A stretch of DNA of 64,000 nt from Actinostola sp. cb2023 (lineage: Eukaryota; Cnidaria; Anthozoa; Actiniaria; Actinostolidae): NCBI GenBank assembly GCA_033675265.1, contig JAUJYZ010000007.1, forward strand, positions 1-64,000, read 5' to 3'. Under the pieces are notes generated by a model. That model was given only the letters and a program-made list of their open reading frames with translations, was not told the DNA's origin and made no database searches. Below are positions 42,625 to 52,162 of this stretch, piece by piece. Each line of letters starts with the position of its first letter. Position 1 is the first letter of the stretch. Position numbers and translations under genes: made by a program.

Positions 42625-43233
42625 ATGACTCCGTATTCTAGGTACTTTAGTCTGGAAGATATTCAACATCTAAAGGAAGAGAAGGCGAAGAAACTGCAAA
42701 CTTCAGCGCGTCAACAAAACGCGCTATCGCCGAAAGAATCACAGAGTGGAGTTTGTATAAAGTATCCAACTCAAAAAACTTTCAGCGAATCAGGAATTGA
42801 TGGGAGGGAATATAATGGTGATGAAGTTCTTGCCCACAAAATCGAATTCCCAAACTGTCTTTCCTTCCAGAAGAAATCGGAACTACAGTTGTCTGGCTCT
42901 GACACCGTTCATGTCCATGAAACAGAAAACTGCAACGAAGGTTTTACGATGAACAATGAAGCGAGAAATTGGTGTCGATGTTTTGAACAGAAGGAGCCGA
43001 CCACGTCGAGTGCTCATTCAAACGCATGCAGCTCGACGACAACCAAGCCTCCAAACATTTCCAAAGTTATGAGTTTAGAGGAGGACATACCCACTAAAAT
43101 CAAGTGTAAATACTGTCGGCTAGAAATTCGTGAAGAACATCGCAGAAAAGAAAGAATCATTGAACTGTGGATGCAGTTCTTTGGGTCGCGTTCTTCAGCC
43201 GAAACTGACGCTCAATATTGTTCTAGCATTTGA
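42625..43233 (+). CDS. Unknown protein B, WCRC / C-x2-C family (paralogue of 15301-15954)
   Basis: This 202-residue single-exon protein is not one I recognise. It aligns with the gene at 15301-15954 at three places: YSRYFSLEDI (4-13), NWCRC (115-119) and KCKYCRLEIREEHRRKERI (160-178), followed here by IELWMQFFG. Between C119 and C161 lie 41 residues; the paralogue has 39, so the Cys spacing C-x-C-x(about 40)-C-x2-C is conserved while the middle is not. The middle is Ser/Thr/Lys-rich with scattered Cys and His and is probably disordered. The C-terminal helix is strongly basic, then amphipathic. The start MTPYSRY is the only sensible one. No signal peptide or membrane segment is seen. A small zinc-binding nuclear or cytosolic protein is a guess. 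Confidence 0.7.
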   Translation: MTPYSRYFSLEDIQHLKEEKAKKLQTSARQQNALSPKESQSGVCIKYPTQKTFSESGIDGREYNGDEVLAHKIEFPNCLSFQKKSELQLSGSDTVHVHETENCNEGFTMNNEARNWCRCFEQKEPTTSSAHSNACSSTTTKPPNISKVMSLEEDIPTKIKCKYCRLEIREEHRRKERIIELWMQFFGSRSSAETDAQYCSSI

Positions 43234-44385
43234 TCATTCAATAACAAATTCAAGAGCATGTACATTGGATTGTCTGACATGGCAAGACGAACTAGTTTGG
43301 GATGGATTCAAAAAAGCACATCAGTCATAGCGTTTAGTTCGCTATAACTGCCGTGAAACCGGGAGGTAAAACGCACCCCAACTGTCCGCAAACACTGGCT
43401 AATTTATGCCGCTCAGAAAGACAGGTGAAACTAGCAGCAGTGGACTCTAGATCTGAGATATGCAAACGTATGCTTAAACAACGAAACGAGAAAATATCTA
43501 CTATAATAACAAAGTGAATAGAGATTGTCACAGTAGAAAACTGATTGTTCACACAAATTAACCCGTTGAAATCTCCTTTTAAAAGCTACTGTAGTAAGTT
43601 CTTTACTTCTGTATAAAGGCAATGTGGAGCCTAAATCATTTTGTTAAGAATTAAAGGCTCTTATAAGAAAAATCATTAATCAAATGCTGAATACATTTCT
43701 TAAGAACCTTCTTACTTGTGTAGTTACTGATAAAATTGATGAATCCGTTATATTGAGTTTAATTACTTTATCGCCACTCTATCTCTCAATATCAACCGGT
43801 CAAATCCTGCAGAGTCGGTTGCAAAAACACTCGCAAAGCCGTTATAAAAAAATTACTTGACTTTCTTATCCATTTTTAAGTGCAATATTTTGTCAGTTCA
43901 AATTGTCGTTCCAATTTACTAAGTTCAAGTTGTGTAGTAATTGAGTTCTGACTGATTTGATTGCTTTAACATTCCATTTATTTCGAAGTAGTTGCAGTTC
44001 CAAGAAAGATTACTGCGCGCTTAATACTGAATTACGCCATTACGATACGACCTGCAAATCTTCTTAATGATGTTGTCGTATTCACAACGAATACAACATT
44101 TGCAGCGCGCTAGCCATCGAGAAGAAGTACCAAAAACCTTGCCACAAGAAAACGAAAATCTCGAACCTCAAATGACATACATACTGATCACAAACTGGTT
44201 CTCTTTCAATAATTCTACGGTAGGAATTTTACAATAGCAAATAAACCACTTAATATGCCAATGTAAAACGTGTATTCTCTCTTTATCCCTCCATTATCTT
44301 ATCTATTTACCAGATGTCGTAAGTGTTTTATTGCTTTAATTTAGTTTCCTTATCAACAACATTCATTGACAAAATATACAATATG
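43234..44385. other. Intergenic, no gene seen
   Basis: Downstream of unknown gene B. Only short frames, with no family resemblance. Confidence 0.4.
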
Positions 44386-44548
44386 CAGGGTAGCAAAGGA
44401 ATTACACGTGACACGTGATTTGGCCCAAAAATGGCGCGTGAATCATGAAAAACACTTCATAAACAAAAGATAAAACCGTAATTGTTTTTAGTCGTGAATT
44501 CACGAAAAAATGGCACGTGGAGCGTGATCACAACCCCCTGCTACCCTG
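44386..44548. mobile_element. 163-bp hAT-like MITE
   Basis: The ends CAGGGTAGCA and TGCTACCCTG are perfect 10-base inverted repeats, with further pairing of GTGACACGTGATTTGG-type words inside. The CAGGG...CCCTG terminus is characteristic of hAT elements. AATATG occurs directly on both sides (44380-44385, 44549-44554), a shortened or decayed target duplication. Confidence 0.65.
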
Positions 44549-44772
44549 AATATGGGAACAAAATGTAATAAACATTTTATTATAGTTGATGACGCCATCC
44601 ATGTGAAGATGAAGATGACGTCATTAAAAGTCGTAACAATAAACACAATAAACAAAATTTTCGCTATGAAGACTTTAATTTTTAGTGTGATTTATGTGCT
44701 GGACATGCGTACGAGGTATCGTTCCACAATAACTTTGCCATGGAAAGAATTAGAAAGAAAGATACAATTAGA

Positions 44773-45780
44773 AAGTGGATACGCGGTCGTACGAAGTGGA
44801 TACGCGGTCGTACGAAGTGGATACGCGGTTAGGGCTGTCCACAAGTTGCTCCAAATTGTTTAAAAAGATGCTCAAAATTTCTCAGAAAGTTGCTCAAAAG
44901 TTGCTCCAAAACTCTAAAAGCTGCTCAAAAGTTGCTCGAAAATCTTAAAGTTGCTACAATGTTGCTTCGTATTTACTATAATAAGATGCTAATTACCCAA
45001 TCAAAAGACTATTTCTAACCGTTTTTCTGAATTTTTCATATAGTATAGCTTGTTATCAGGAATTTACAACATTTTCTTGGCATCTGCAGTCAATGTTAGT
45101 TTACATGATCAATCTTATGGCTATATTAATAATATTTATCTGAAAATCACTTGTGTAAGTGTAGCTCTCTTTGCAGCTAATAAAAAGCAGCTGGAAGCTG
45201 CTTATCAAGTCAAGGCTTTTCTTTTCAGTTGCATTTCGCTTTTTGCCATTAAATTTTTGTCCACCATCTTTAATTTTGGTAAAGTAACCGCTGACCACCT
45301 GAATCACCTTTTCAAATAACCACAGGCAGCCCACTACTACTCCACAAGCCTTCACTAACCCAGTCCCGGAACACTGCATGCTGTTTACAAACTGTATTAT
45401 GACCCATAAAGCGAAATAAACCAAGTTTAGTACTTAATAGGCCTGTTTAATTTGTTTTAATTTGTGGAAATGTTTAAGAAAGAAAGAAATTGCTCAAAAA
45501 AAAAAAGTTGCTCGAAAGAAAAAAAGTTGCCCGAAATCGGAAAAGTTGCTCAAAAGTTGCCGAGCAACTTGTGGACAGCCCTATACGCGGTCGTACGAAG
45601 TGGATACGCGGTCGTACGAAGTGGATACGCGCGGTCGTACGAAGTGGATACGCGGTCGTACGAAGTGGATACGCGGTCGTACGAAGTGGATACGCGGTCG
45701 TACGAAGTGGATACGCGGTCGTACGAATCGAAGTGGATACGCGGTCGTACGAAGTGGATACGCGGTCGTACGAAGTTGAT
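44773..45780. repeat. 21-bp minisatellite with CGTACG core, split by a transposon
   Basis: The 21-base unit (TACGCGGTCGTACGAAGTGG plus A) occurs two and a half times at 44773-44829 and about ten times at 45584-45780. Two copies in the right block carry 2- and 5-base insertions. Because 21 is a multiple of three, all frames stay open and give repetitive peptides, which I do not treat as genes. The array is interrupted by 44830-45583. Confidence 0.95.
44830..45583. mobile_element. 754-bp hAT-like element with perfect 8-bp target duplication
   Basis: The termini TAGGGCTGTCCACAAGTTGC and GCAACTTGTGGACAGCCCTA are exact inverted repeats. TACGCGGT stands immediately outside both ends (44822-44829 and 45584-45591). 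An 8-bp duplication and TAGGG-type ends are the hAT signature. Subterminal AAAGTTGCTC words are repeated many times on both sides, as hAT transposase-binding sites often are. No transposase is encoded. The insertion is inside a 21-bp minisatellite unit. Confidence 0.9.
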
Positions 45781-45894
45781 ACTCGCTACGTTTCTTTAGT
45801 ATTTAGTATATTTATGATCGGCCAAGTTTTTTGTATCAGCATTCATGTATAAATCTGCTACGAAGAATATAATGGTTAGTCAAGTTTGCAATAA

Positions 45895-45965
45895 CAATAA
45901 TAATAATATTTTATTTCTACAGTAGCGCTTTTTCAGAGCGTTGTACAGCGTACCAGATCGAAGCA
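45895..45965 (-). mobile_element. LINE/SINE 3-prime tail (minus strand)
   Basis: On the minus strand GCTCTGAAAAAGCGCTACTG is followed by AAATAAAATATTATTATTAT, the stem-plus-TTATT shape of L2/CR1-type 3-prime ends. Only the terminal part is visible. Confidence 0.4.
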
Positions 45966-46260
45966 CGTTTGAACTACTTATGTACTTCTGAGCGAACTAA
46001 TTCATTTATGAATACATGCGAAATATCTATAATAAAAAAGAAACACTAATTAATCCTTCTATAAAAACTGTACAAAATCTAATCTTTAGATAAAACTATT
46101 CTAAGTTCAAACATACGAAATTATCCATTCTTGCTTATCTTATTATAAATGTATATAAGTCTACTACTTCTAAATAGAGTGCAAACAATATATCCGTGAA
46201 ACAGTGCTAATTAGTACTAAATAGCACTGATGAAACAATAGAGATAACACTATTAAGTAT

Positions 46261-46415
46261 TAGTAGAGTGATTCCAATAAAACTGGGCACTACTAATTAG
46301 CTGTCAGTGTTTATTAGATGCAAAGGAACAAAAGAAAACAAAAGAGTGAGTGTCTAATAGTGTGTATTGGTGTAGTTAGTAATGCCCAGGTTTATTGGCC
46401 GGAATCACTCTACTA
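46261..46415. mobile_element. 155-bp MITE with ~40-bp TIRs
   Basis: TAGTAGAGTGATTCC then AATAAAACTGGGCACTACTAA on the left pairs with TTAGTAATGCCCAGGTTTATT then GGAATCACTCTACTA on the right; the right arm has four extra bases (GGCC). It lies just 3-prime of the TRIM-NHL stop codon, so it may sit in or near that gene's 3-prime UTR. Confidence 0.8.
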
Positions 46416-46519
46416 TTTCAGTCATGGTTATATTGCGTGCAAAGCTCTAACACGATTATATAAAACTTAAAAGTTTTCAGTTGTTAAAATAAGTTTGAAT
46501 GTTAAGGCTGCATGCTTTC

Positions 46520-48673
46520 TTAAAAACAGAAAACACCTCCACCATTTGTAGTGCAAATAAACTGACCATCATTTAATACTGCTATATATGTGGGCTTGTC
46601 ATTTAGTTTCCTTGTCTTTCCTATAAAACGACCATCCAACGTAAACTTATGAACAGAGAAAGAATCATAATCACACACCAGTAGATTGTGGTTATTATCA
46701 ATAGCAAGACCCCAGGGACCCTGCAACTGACCAGCAGCACGACAATTCCCTCCAATAGTGGATATTCTAGTTGGTGAGTTGTCTTTTATCTCAATCACAT
46801 CAATCACTTTGTTACTATCATCACTCACGTAAAACAGTCCATTGTGTGTAACTGTACAACGTAGACTAAAACCTCCCTGATTTGACAAACTGAATTCATA
46901 TTTATATTCACCGTTCTTTGTAAAGACTTGTACACATGGATTATCACGGTCAGTCACAATGATGTTACAGTCATCATCAACATGTACTCCCCATGGGTGA
47001 GAAAACTGTCCATTTCCATTACCATGACAACCAAAGGTTTTCACCAGAGTCCCTGTTATAGTGTTCACTATACATATTCTATGATCACCACAGTCAGCTA
47101 TCACTAAATCTGTTTCATTGAGAAATGCTAAACCTTGAGGACTACACAACTGTCCCTGTCCACTGGCTTGACTACCATACGTTAGTAATGAATCTCCATC
47201 CATGTTGAATACTCCAACACAGTGGGATAGATTATCTACTACAGCAATCCTACTGTTAGTCTTATTCACTGCAATACCTCTGAAATATCCAGATTCTGTA
47301 TTCAAGGCACTTTTTAACTTAGAATCTCCTGCTATTTCCTCCATGTGTTGTGGCTTGACATCCATCACTAGTGGACTGTTAGATACAGCATTGCCGTTCA
47401 CTTGAACCTGTGCTGTCAATTGACCAGCTACTTGAGGGATGAATTCCACTTCTATTTTACCACCACTTCTCATTTTTCTTTCTTCCACTTTCACATCATC
47501 TTCAGGTCTGATCTGTACATCCACATCATCAGTTGGTTCGTTATTGAGTTCTCCTGCAGACGTTTTAGTCTCCACAGTCAGCTTGGTTTTCTTCAGTGCC
47601 TCAAGATGACCGTCAACTTGAATTGTACTCAACATTGGGTCTGACTTACAACACAGTCGTACTTTTCCAAGTCCAGCGTTTACTTGTTGACTTAGCTCTT
47701 TATTGGGGTCGAAGACTAACTCTGAACTTTCTCTTTTGAATGGGTTGTAGGTGCACTTGTTGGAGGAATCTTCCTGTTGAATGTCGACCATTTCACTCAC
47801 TAGTCCCTTTTCAAGGATATTTCGGATGTATTCCTGTGTTGCTGGGATGTGACGTATTACACGTAAATTACTGTCAGCCTTCGCTATGCTTCTCTGGATT
47901 TCATTCAGCAATTGTTTTTCTTGGTCGAATAGAATTTTGACCAACTTTTTGGTAGCATTCTGTACTTGTTCTTTGGCTTTCTCCCCGTCGCTTTTTATTT
48001 TGAGAGCAATTTCCTCTTGTTGTTTCTTTTCCTTTGCGTTTCGTAACTTCTCAATCTCCTCAAGGGTTTTACAGAGCAGAGCTTTCTGAATGGCGGTGGC
48101 CTCTTGCAGAGTCAACGCTTTATGATTCCTGTGGCCGTCTTTCAAGCACAGCCAACAGATCAACACCTCACAGTCTTTGCAGTATAAGTCCAAACTGTGA
48201 CTACAGTGAGCTGTGCAAGGTCTTTCTCTTGTCAGGATCGCCTCAAGGTCTTGAACATTCTTCAAGTCTGACGAGGAAACGACTTTGTGATCTTTTATGA
48301 ACATGGAATGCCGGCTGTTCAGACACTCGTCACACAACAAGCGATTGCAGTCAAAACAGTTCCACAATGCTGGGGAATGAGTGGCAGCAAAAGAGCAAAC
48401 CTGATCGGTCTCTAGAAACTCCAAGACTTGTAGGATTCTTGCGTGCACAGGACTTGGTGGTAGGTCTTCCACGCTGCTTAGTTCTTCCAGCAACGTTTCA
48501 GAACAACATTTAGCACACTTGAAGATGTTGCTGTCTCCAATTATTTCGGTGTTTCTCTTGATACATGGCTTACAAAATGTATGGAAACATTCTACAAGCT
48601 TAGGTTCAATCATTCTATCACTACACAAGGAACATTGTACATCGTGTTGAAGGTTGGCAAGGAAGGACTCCAT
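46520..48673 (-). CDS. TRIM-NHL protein: RING, two B-boxes, coiled coil, filamin Ig, six NHL repeats
   Basis: The single-exon 717-residue protein has the full TRIM2/TRIM3/TRIM71-type order. A C3HC4 RING has zinc ligands C14, C17, C29, H31, C34, C37, C53 and C56. B-box 1 lies at about 90-135 and B-box 2 at about 152-195 (C-x2-H...C-x2-C...H-x2-H). A charged coiled coil (about 195-270) and a filamin-type Ig domain (about 340-445) follow. A six-bladed NHL propeller runs from about 455 to the end (for example FRGIAVNKTNSRIAVVD, SPQGLAFLN, HPWGVHVDDDCNIIVTDRDN, GPWGLAIDNN). Such proteins are RING-type E3 ubiquitin ligases, and the NHL propeller often binds RNA or protein. All metal ligands visible in the RING are intact. 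The absence of introns and the known expansion of such genes in cnidarians suggest one of many paralogues, so orthology to a particular vertebrate TRIM is not claimed. Confidence 0.93.
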   Translation of the reverse strand: MESFLANLQHDVQCSLCSDRMIEPKLVECFHTFCKPCIKRNTEIIGDSNIFKCAKCCSETLLEELSSVEDLPPSPVHARILQVLEFLETDQVCSFAATHSPALWNCFDCNRLLCDECLNSRHSMFIKDHKVVSSSDLKNVQDLEAILTRERPCTAHCSHSLDLYCKDCEVLICWLCLKDGHRNHKALTLQEATAIQKALLCKTLEEIEKLRNAKEKKQQEEIALKIKSDGEKAKEQVQNATKKLVKILFDQEKQLLNEIQRSIAKADSNLRVIRHIPATQEYIRNILEKGLVSEMVDIQQEDSSNKCTYNPFKRESSELVFDPNKELSQQVNAGLGKVRLCCKSDPMLSTIQVDGHLEALKKTKLTVETKTSAGELNNEPTDDVDVQIRPEDDVKVEERKMRSGGKIEVEFIPQVAGQLTAQVQVNGNAVSNSPLVMDVKPQHMEEIAGDSKLKSALNTESGYFRGIAVNKTNSRIAVVDNLSHCVGVFNMDGDSLLTYGSQASGQGQLCSPQGLAFLNETDLVIADCGDHRICIVNTITGTLVKTFGCHGNGNGQFSHPWGVHVDDDCNIIVTDRDNPCVQVFTKNGEYKYEFSLSNQGGFSLRCTVTHNGLFYVSDDSNKVIDVIEIKDNSPTRISTIGGNCRAAGQLQGPWGLAIDNNHNLLVCDYDSFSVHKFTLDGRFIGKTRKLNDKPTYIAVLNDGQFICTTNGGGVFCF

Positions 48674-49373
48674 GTTTGATTGTTTAAAGGCGTTTTTACA
48701 AGCAGCAACTCATTCAGTTATTTCTGGGAATTCTGATCACAAGGTTGGTTGCTATGGAAACGTCTGCGAGGTTCACATCTCTACGTTGACTTATGCCAAA
48801 CAAGACGCTCAATGAGCGTACACTCGGACATTTATGACAATGACAATGACAGTTGCGTGACTAGGGAGACTATGTGTCGGTGAGGATAGATAAAGATCTC
48901 CGAATCGTCCGTCTTCAGTACGTACTTCGAACGTCCAGTTGAGGTTGCATATTCATGCATATGGTCAGATGGTTCTGATAAAGTTTTTCGTTTGTTGTAA
49001 TGAAGGCGCGTTTGTTTTTGTTATAAATGAAACGACATCTTTCAGAATGGGCCCACACGAATCGGCGTATGCTTTTGTATGTGAAATGAGCGTGTTTAAA
49101 GCCCGTGTTTTATCGACCATAAAGATCCGAGCCGCCGGCTTCAGATATATTTTTTAAATCAAGCTTGTTGACGTTCTTACAGTCGGTAGTCGTGGAACGA
49201 TGAGTTTTAAAGATGACCCAAGAGCGAACTATTTGACCCGTTTGAGCATAGAATTACTTCATTACGTGTTCGGATATCATCGCTCCAGTTTTCAGCCAAT
49301 CGAAACCCTGAAACAGACATTCCTGACCGATACGATCACATACTTCGCAATCTGTGTACTACCAAGAATATAA
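48674..49373. other. TRIM-NHL upstream region with a dispersed repeat
   Basis: The first bases are the promoter side of the minus-strand TRIM gene. Blocks 48807-48905 and 49003-49118 are related, as reverse complements, to 10381-10437 and 10718-10827 in the CHMP4 intron. No gene is seen. Confidence 0.5.
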
Positions 49374-51073
49374 AAAAATAGGCAGTCTAGGACTGCATGT
49401 GGCTACTGTTAGTAATAAAGTCCAGAATTATATTAAATATCACATGCTCATATTAATAATAGGTAAAAAGAGAACTGCAGAGGTGTTTTTGATTGACCTT
49501 GTCTAGTAGTCAAGATAAAACTGTTATTATTATTAAAGTGTACTGAGATCAGTGTGAAACTCCGCATGGGCTCCGCATCGTACTCGACGGGTTCGCAACT
49601 ATGTACCTTTGGAGACTTTGGTGAACATCTATTCAACTACAGTGCTACCACATCTTGATTATTGTGCGTTTGGGATACTTGTGGTAAAGGCCTGCGCGAT
49701 CGACTCCAGAAAGTTCAAAACCGCGCTGGGCGCATAATTACTCGTTCTAATTATGATATCAGGTCTAGCGATATTCTCCAAAGCCTTCATTGGGATAACC
49801 TAGAAACCAGATGGGTCAATCAGAAAGTGACAACCATGTACAAAATTTTGAACTGTGAAATGCCGAATTATTTATCTAATATGTTCCAAAATGTTTCCGG
49901 CAGTCACAAATATAATCTCCGTGGATGTCACTCCAACCTGATACTCCCCCAACCGAAAACAAAAATGTTTAAACAAAGTTTCTGTTACAGTGGAGCAGTT
50001 GCCTGGAATTCTCTGCCACTAAATAAGCGAGAATCCCCTAGCCTTGCTAGTTTTAAAAGTTGTTTATAGAATAATTACTATTCATTATATATTTAATTAA
50101 TATTACAATGTAACACGGCTCTCAGGAAGAGCATTTATTTTAATGATGTGACACCGTGTAGAAATAAAGTTTTATTATTATTATTATTATTATTACTACA
50201 ATCTCACTATCCTTTAGGATGTTGGTGAAAAGCATGGATAAACAGTATATAAGCCACACCACCGAGTACGCCCATTTAATTATTATTTTTTGGTTGAGGC
50301 GAGGGTATTTTTTTACCCTGAGTCCCACCTCCCTCCTGCCAGAAAACAATGTTGGGTGATGTTGGATCGAATTCAGAGTTTTTAAAAACAAACTAACACT
50401 CCCCAATATCGTCTAACAAGATCTTCAAACTGAGTGAAGTTATTGTCAATCCTGGTTAATTATAGTCTCCCTCGCAGCCGTGCTAAGTGTCGTCACGCAA
50501 CGCTCTCTCCCCTCAGACACGGCTACTTTGTTTAGCCAATATAAAGTTATTCATTATTCATGTTCACTGTTGTCAACGACTCGCCGACACTCCCAGGCTC
50601 ATGTTTCGTTGTTTATTTACGTAAGAACATTAATTGCAAAGTTAGGAAATGAATTCACATACACGATTTACTAGTCTTCCTGGCAGCCGTGTTTAGTGTA
50701 TTGGTTTAGTCTTGGTTTAGTGTATTGCCCAGTTAAACTCTTTGATATTCGTTGATATGAAATTATTTCGCTGCAAGGCAAAACGGGGCAAAACGCTTCG
50801 TCAATGGACGTCATCCTGTTTGTCACTTGTCTTTGGCACATGGAAACTCCGAAACGTAGCTTCGACGTTTCCATCAATCAATAGAATGTCGACAATCCGA
50901 ATTGTCGAAGTCGTACGTCGATCGATTGTCGACGGCCTACATCCGCTCGCTCGACTAATAATTAACCCTCGATTCATGATTGGCCCCGAACTCTATCCGA
51001 AGATTCTATTGTTACATTACGGACTTACACACTCGATGGCATAGTGGCTTCGTTGCCAAGCAACAGTAGCCAC
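49374..51073. mobile_element. TIR transposon copy A (carries a LINE insertion)
   Basis: The element begins with GTGGCTACTGTTAGTAATAA (49398) and ends with CAACAGTAGCCAC (51061-51073), a 12-base inverted terminus. Sequences 49374-49558, 50196-50240 and 50501-51073 match copy B (51073-51920) closely. The piece 49559-50195 is a LINE insertion and 50241-50500 is a further segment missing from copy B. A 300-base open frame at 50742-51044 is shared in part with copy B but has no recognised domain. Confidence 0.75.
49559..50195 (+). mobile_element. 5-prime truncated non-LTR retrotransposon with frameshift
   Basis: The plus-strand frame from 49662 to 50069 gives GLRDRLQKVQNRAGRIITRS, SLHWDNLETRW, TMYKILNCEMPNYL, SGAVAWNSLP and SLASFKSCL. 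This is the classic C-terminus of L2/CR1/jockey-type reverse transcriptases. Upstream, LPHLDYCAF is readable but shifted (near 49670), so the ORF is broken. The tail is GAAATAAAGTT(TTA)n at 50160-50195. Comparison with copy B of the host element shows the site without this insertion. Confidence 0.85.
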
Positions 51074-51920
51074 AAAAATAGGCAGTCTAGGACTGCATGT
51101 GGCTACTGTTAGTAATAAAGTTCAGAATTATATTAAATATCACATGCTCATGAATATTAATAATAGGAGTAAAAAGAGAACTGCAGAGGTGTTTTTGATT
51201 GACCTTGTCTAGTAGTCAAGATAAAACTGTTATTATTATTAAAGTGTTCTGAGATCAGTGTGAAAACCGCATCGATCGTACTACAATCTCACTATCCTTT
51301 AGGATGTTGGTGAAAAGCATGGATAAACGCTCTCTCCCCTCAGACACGGCTGCTTACCCAAGCTGTACATTCATATACAGTTATTAGTTATTCATGTTCA
51401 CTGGTTGTCAACGACTCGCCGACACTCTCAGGCTCATGTTTCGTTGTTTATTTACGTAAGAACATAAGTTAGGAAATGAATTCACATACACGATTTATTA
51501 GTCTTCCTGGCAGCCGTGTTTAGTGTATTGGTTTAGTCTTGGTTTAGTGTATTGCCCAGTTAAACTCTTTGATATTCGATATGCGTTGAAATGAAATTCG
51601 CTGCAAGGCAAAACGCTTCGTCAATGAACGTCATCCTGTTTGTCACTGGCTGGTCTTTGGTATGTTCTGGAGTAATGGCGAACACATGGAAACTCCGAAA
51701 CGTAGCTTCGACGTTTCCATCAATCAATAGAATGTCGACAATCCGAATTGTCGAAGTTGTACGTCGATCGATTGTCGACCGCCTACATCCGCTCGCTCGA
51801 TTCCGCCGTCGACTAATAACCCTCGATTCATGATTGGCCCCGAACTCTATCCGAAGATTCTATTGTTACATTACGGACTTACACACTCGATGGCATAGTG
51901 GCTTCGTTGCTAAGCAACAG
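51073..51920. mobile_element. TIR transposon copy B (no LINE insertion)
   Basis: This direct, adjacent second copy of the element at 49374-51073 has the same GTGGCTACTGTTAGTAATAA start (51098) and GCAACAGTAGCCAC end (51915). It joins GTGAAAACCGCATCGATCGT directly to ACTACAATCTCACTATCC and AAACGCTCTC without the LINE and the 260-bp segment found in copy A. Confidence 0.8.
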
Positions 51921-51932
51921 TAGCCACAAAAA

Positions 51933-52134
51933 GAAAGCGCAATTTCTACCTCGATCACTTCCGAGTAATAAAAACAAAAGAGCGCCTTTTCTAACTCGGA
52001 CTTCCGTCCGGAAGTGTCCGAGTAATAAAAAAAAGCGCATTTTCTAACTCGGTCACTTCCTCCGGAAGTGTCCGAGTAATAAAAAAAAGCGCAGTTTCTA
52101 ACTCGGTCACTTCCTCCGGAAGTGTCCGAGTAAT
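51933..52134. repeat. Tandem ~50-bp hairpin repeat, four copies
   Basis: Each unit is an A-run, GCGCA(T/G)TTTCTAACTCGG, then CACTTCCTCCGGAAGTGTCC and GAGTAAT. The self-complementary core ACTCGG..CTTCC..GGAAG..CCGAGT makes every unit a hairpin. A single copy lies at 10998-11040 after a poly(A) run. Confidence 0.9.
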
Positions 52135-52162
52135 TAGTACCATGCAATAATGGGAAATGTTA

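Noticed and set aside
45462..45852. Overlapping frames giving repeated GRTKWIR, SYEVDTR or VVRSGYA peptides
   Set aside because: A 21-bp unit keeps all three frames open; there is no start context, no conserved flank, and the array is broken by a transposon.
50742..51044. 100-codon frame in transposon copy A, partly shared with copy B
   Set aside because: The shared part (TWKLRNVASTFPSINRMSTI) is in both copies simply because the DNA is duplicated; the two frames have different starts and ends and no recognised domain.
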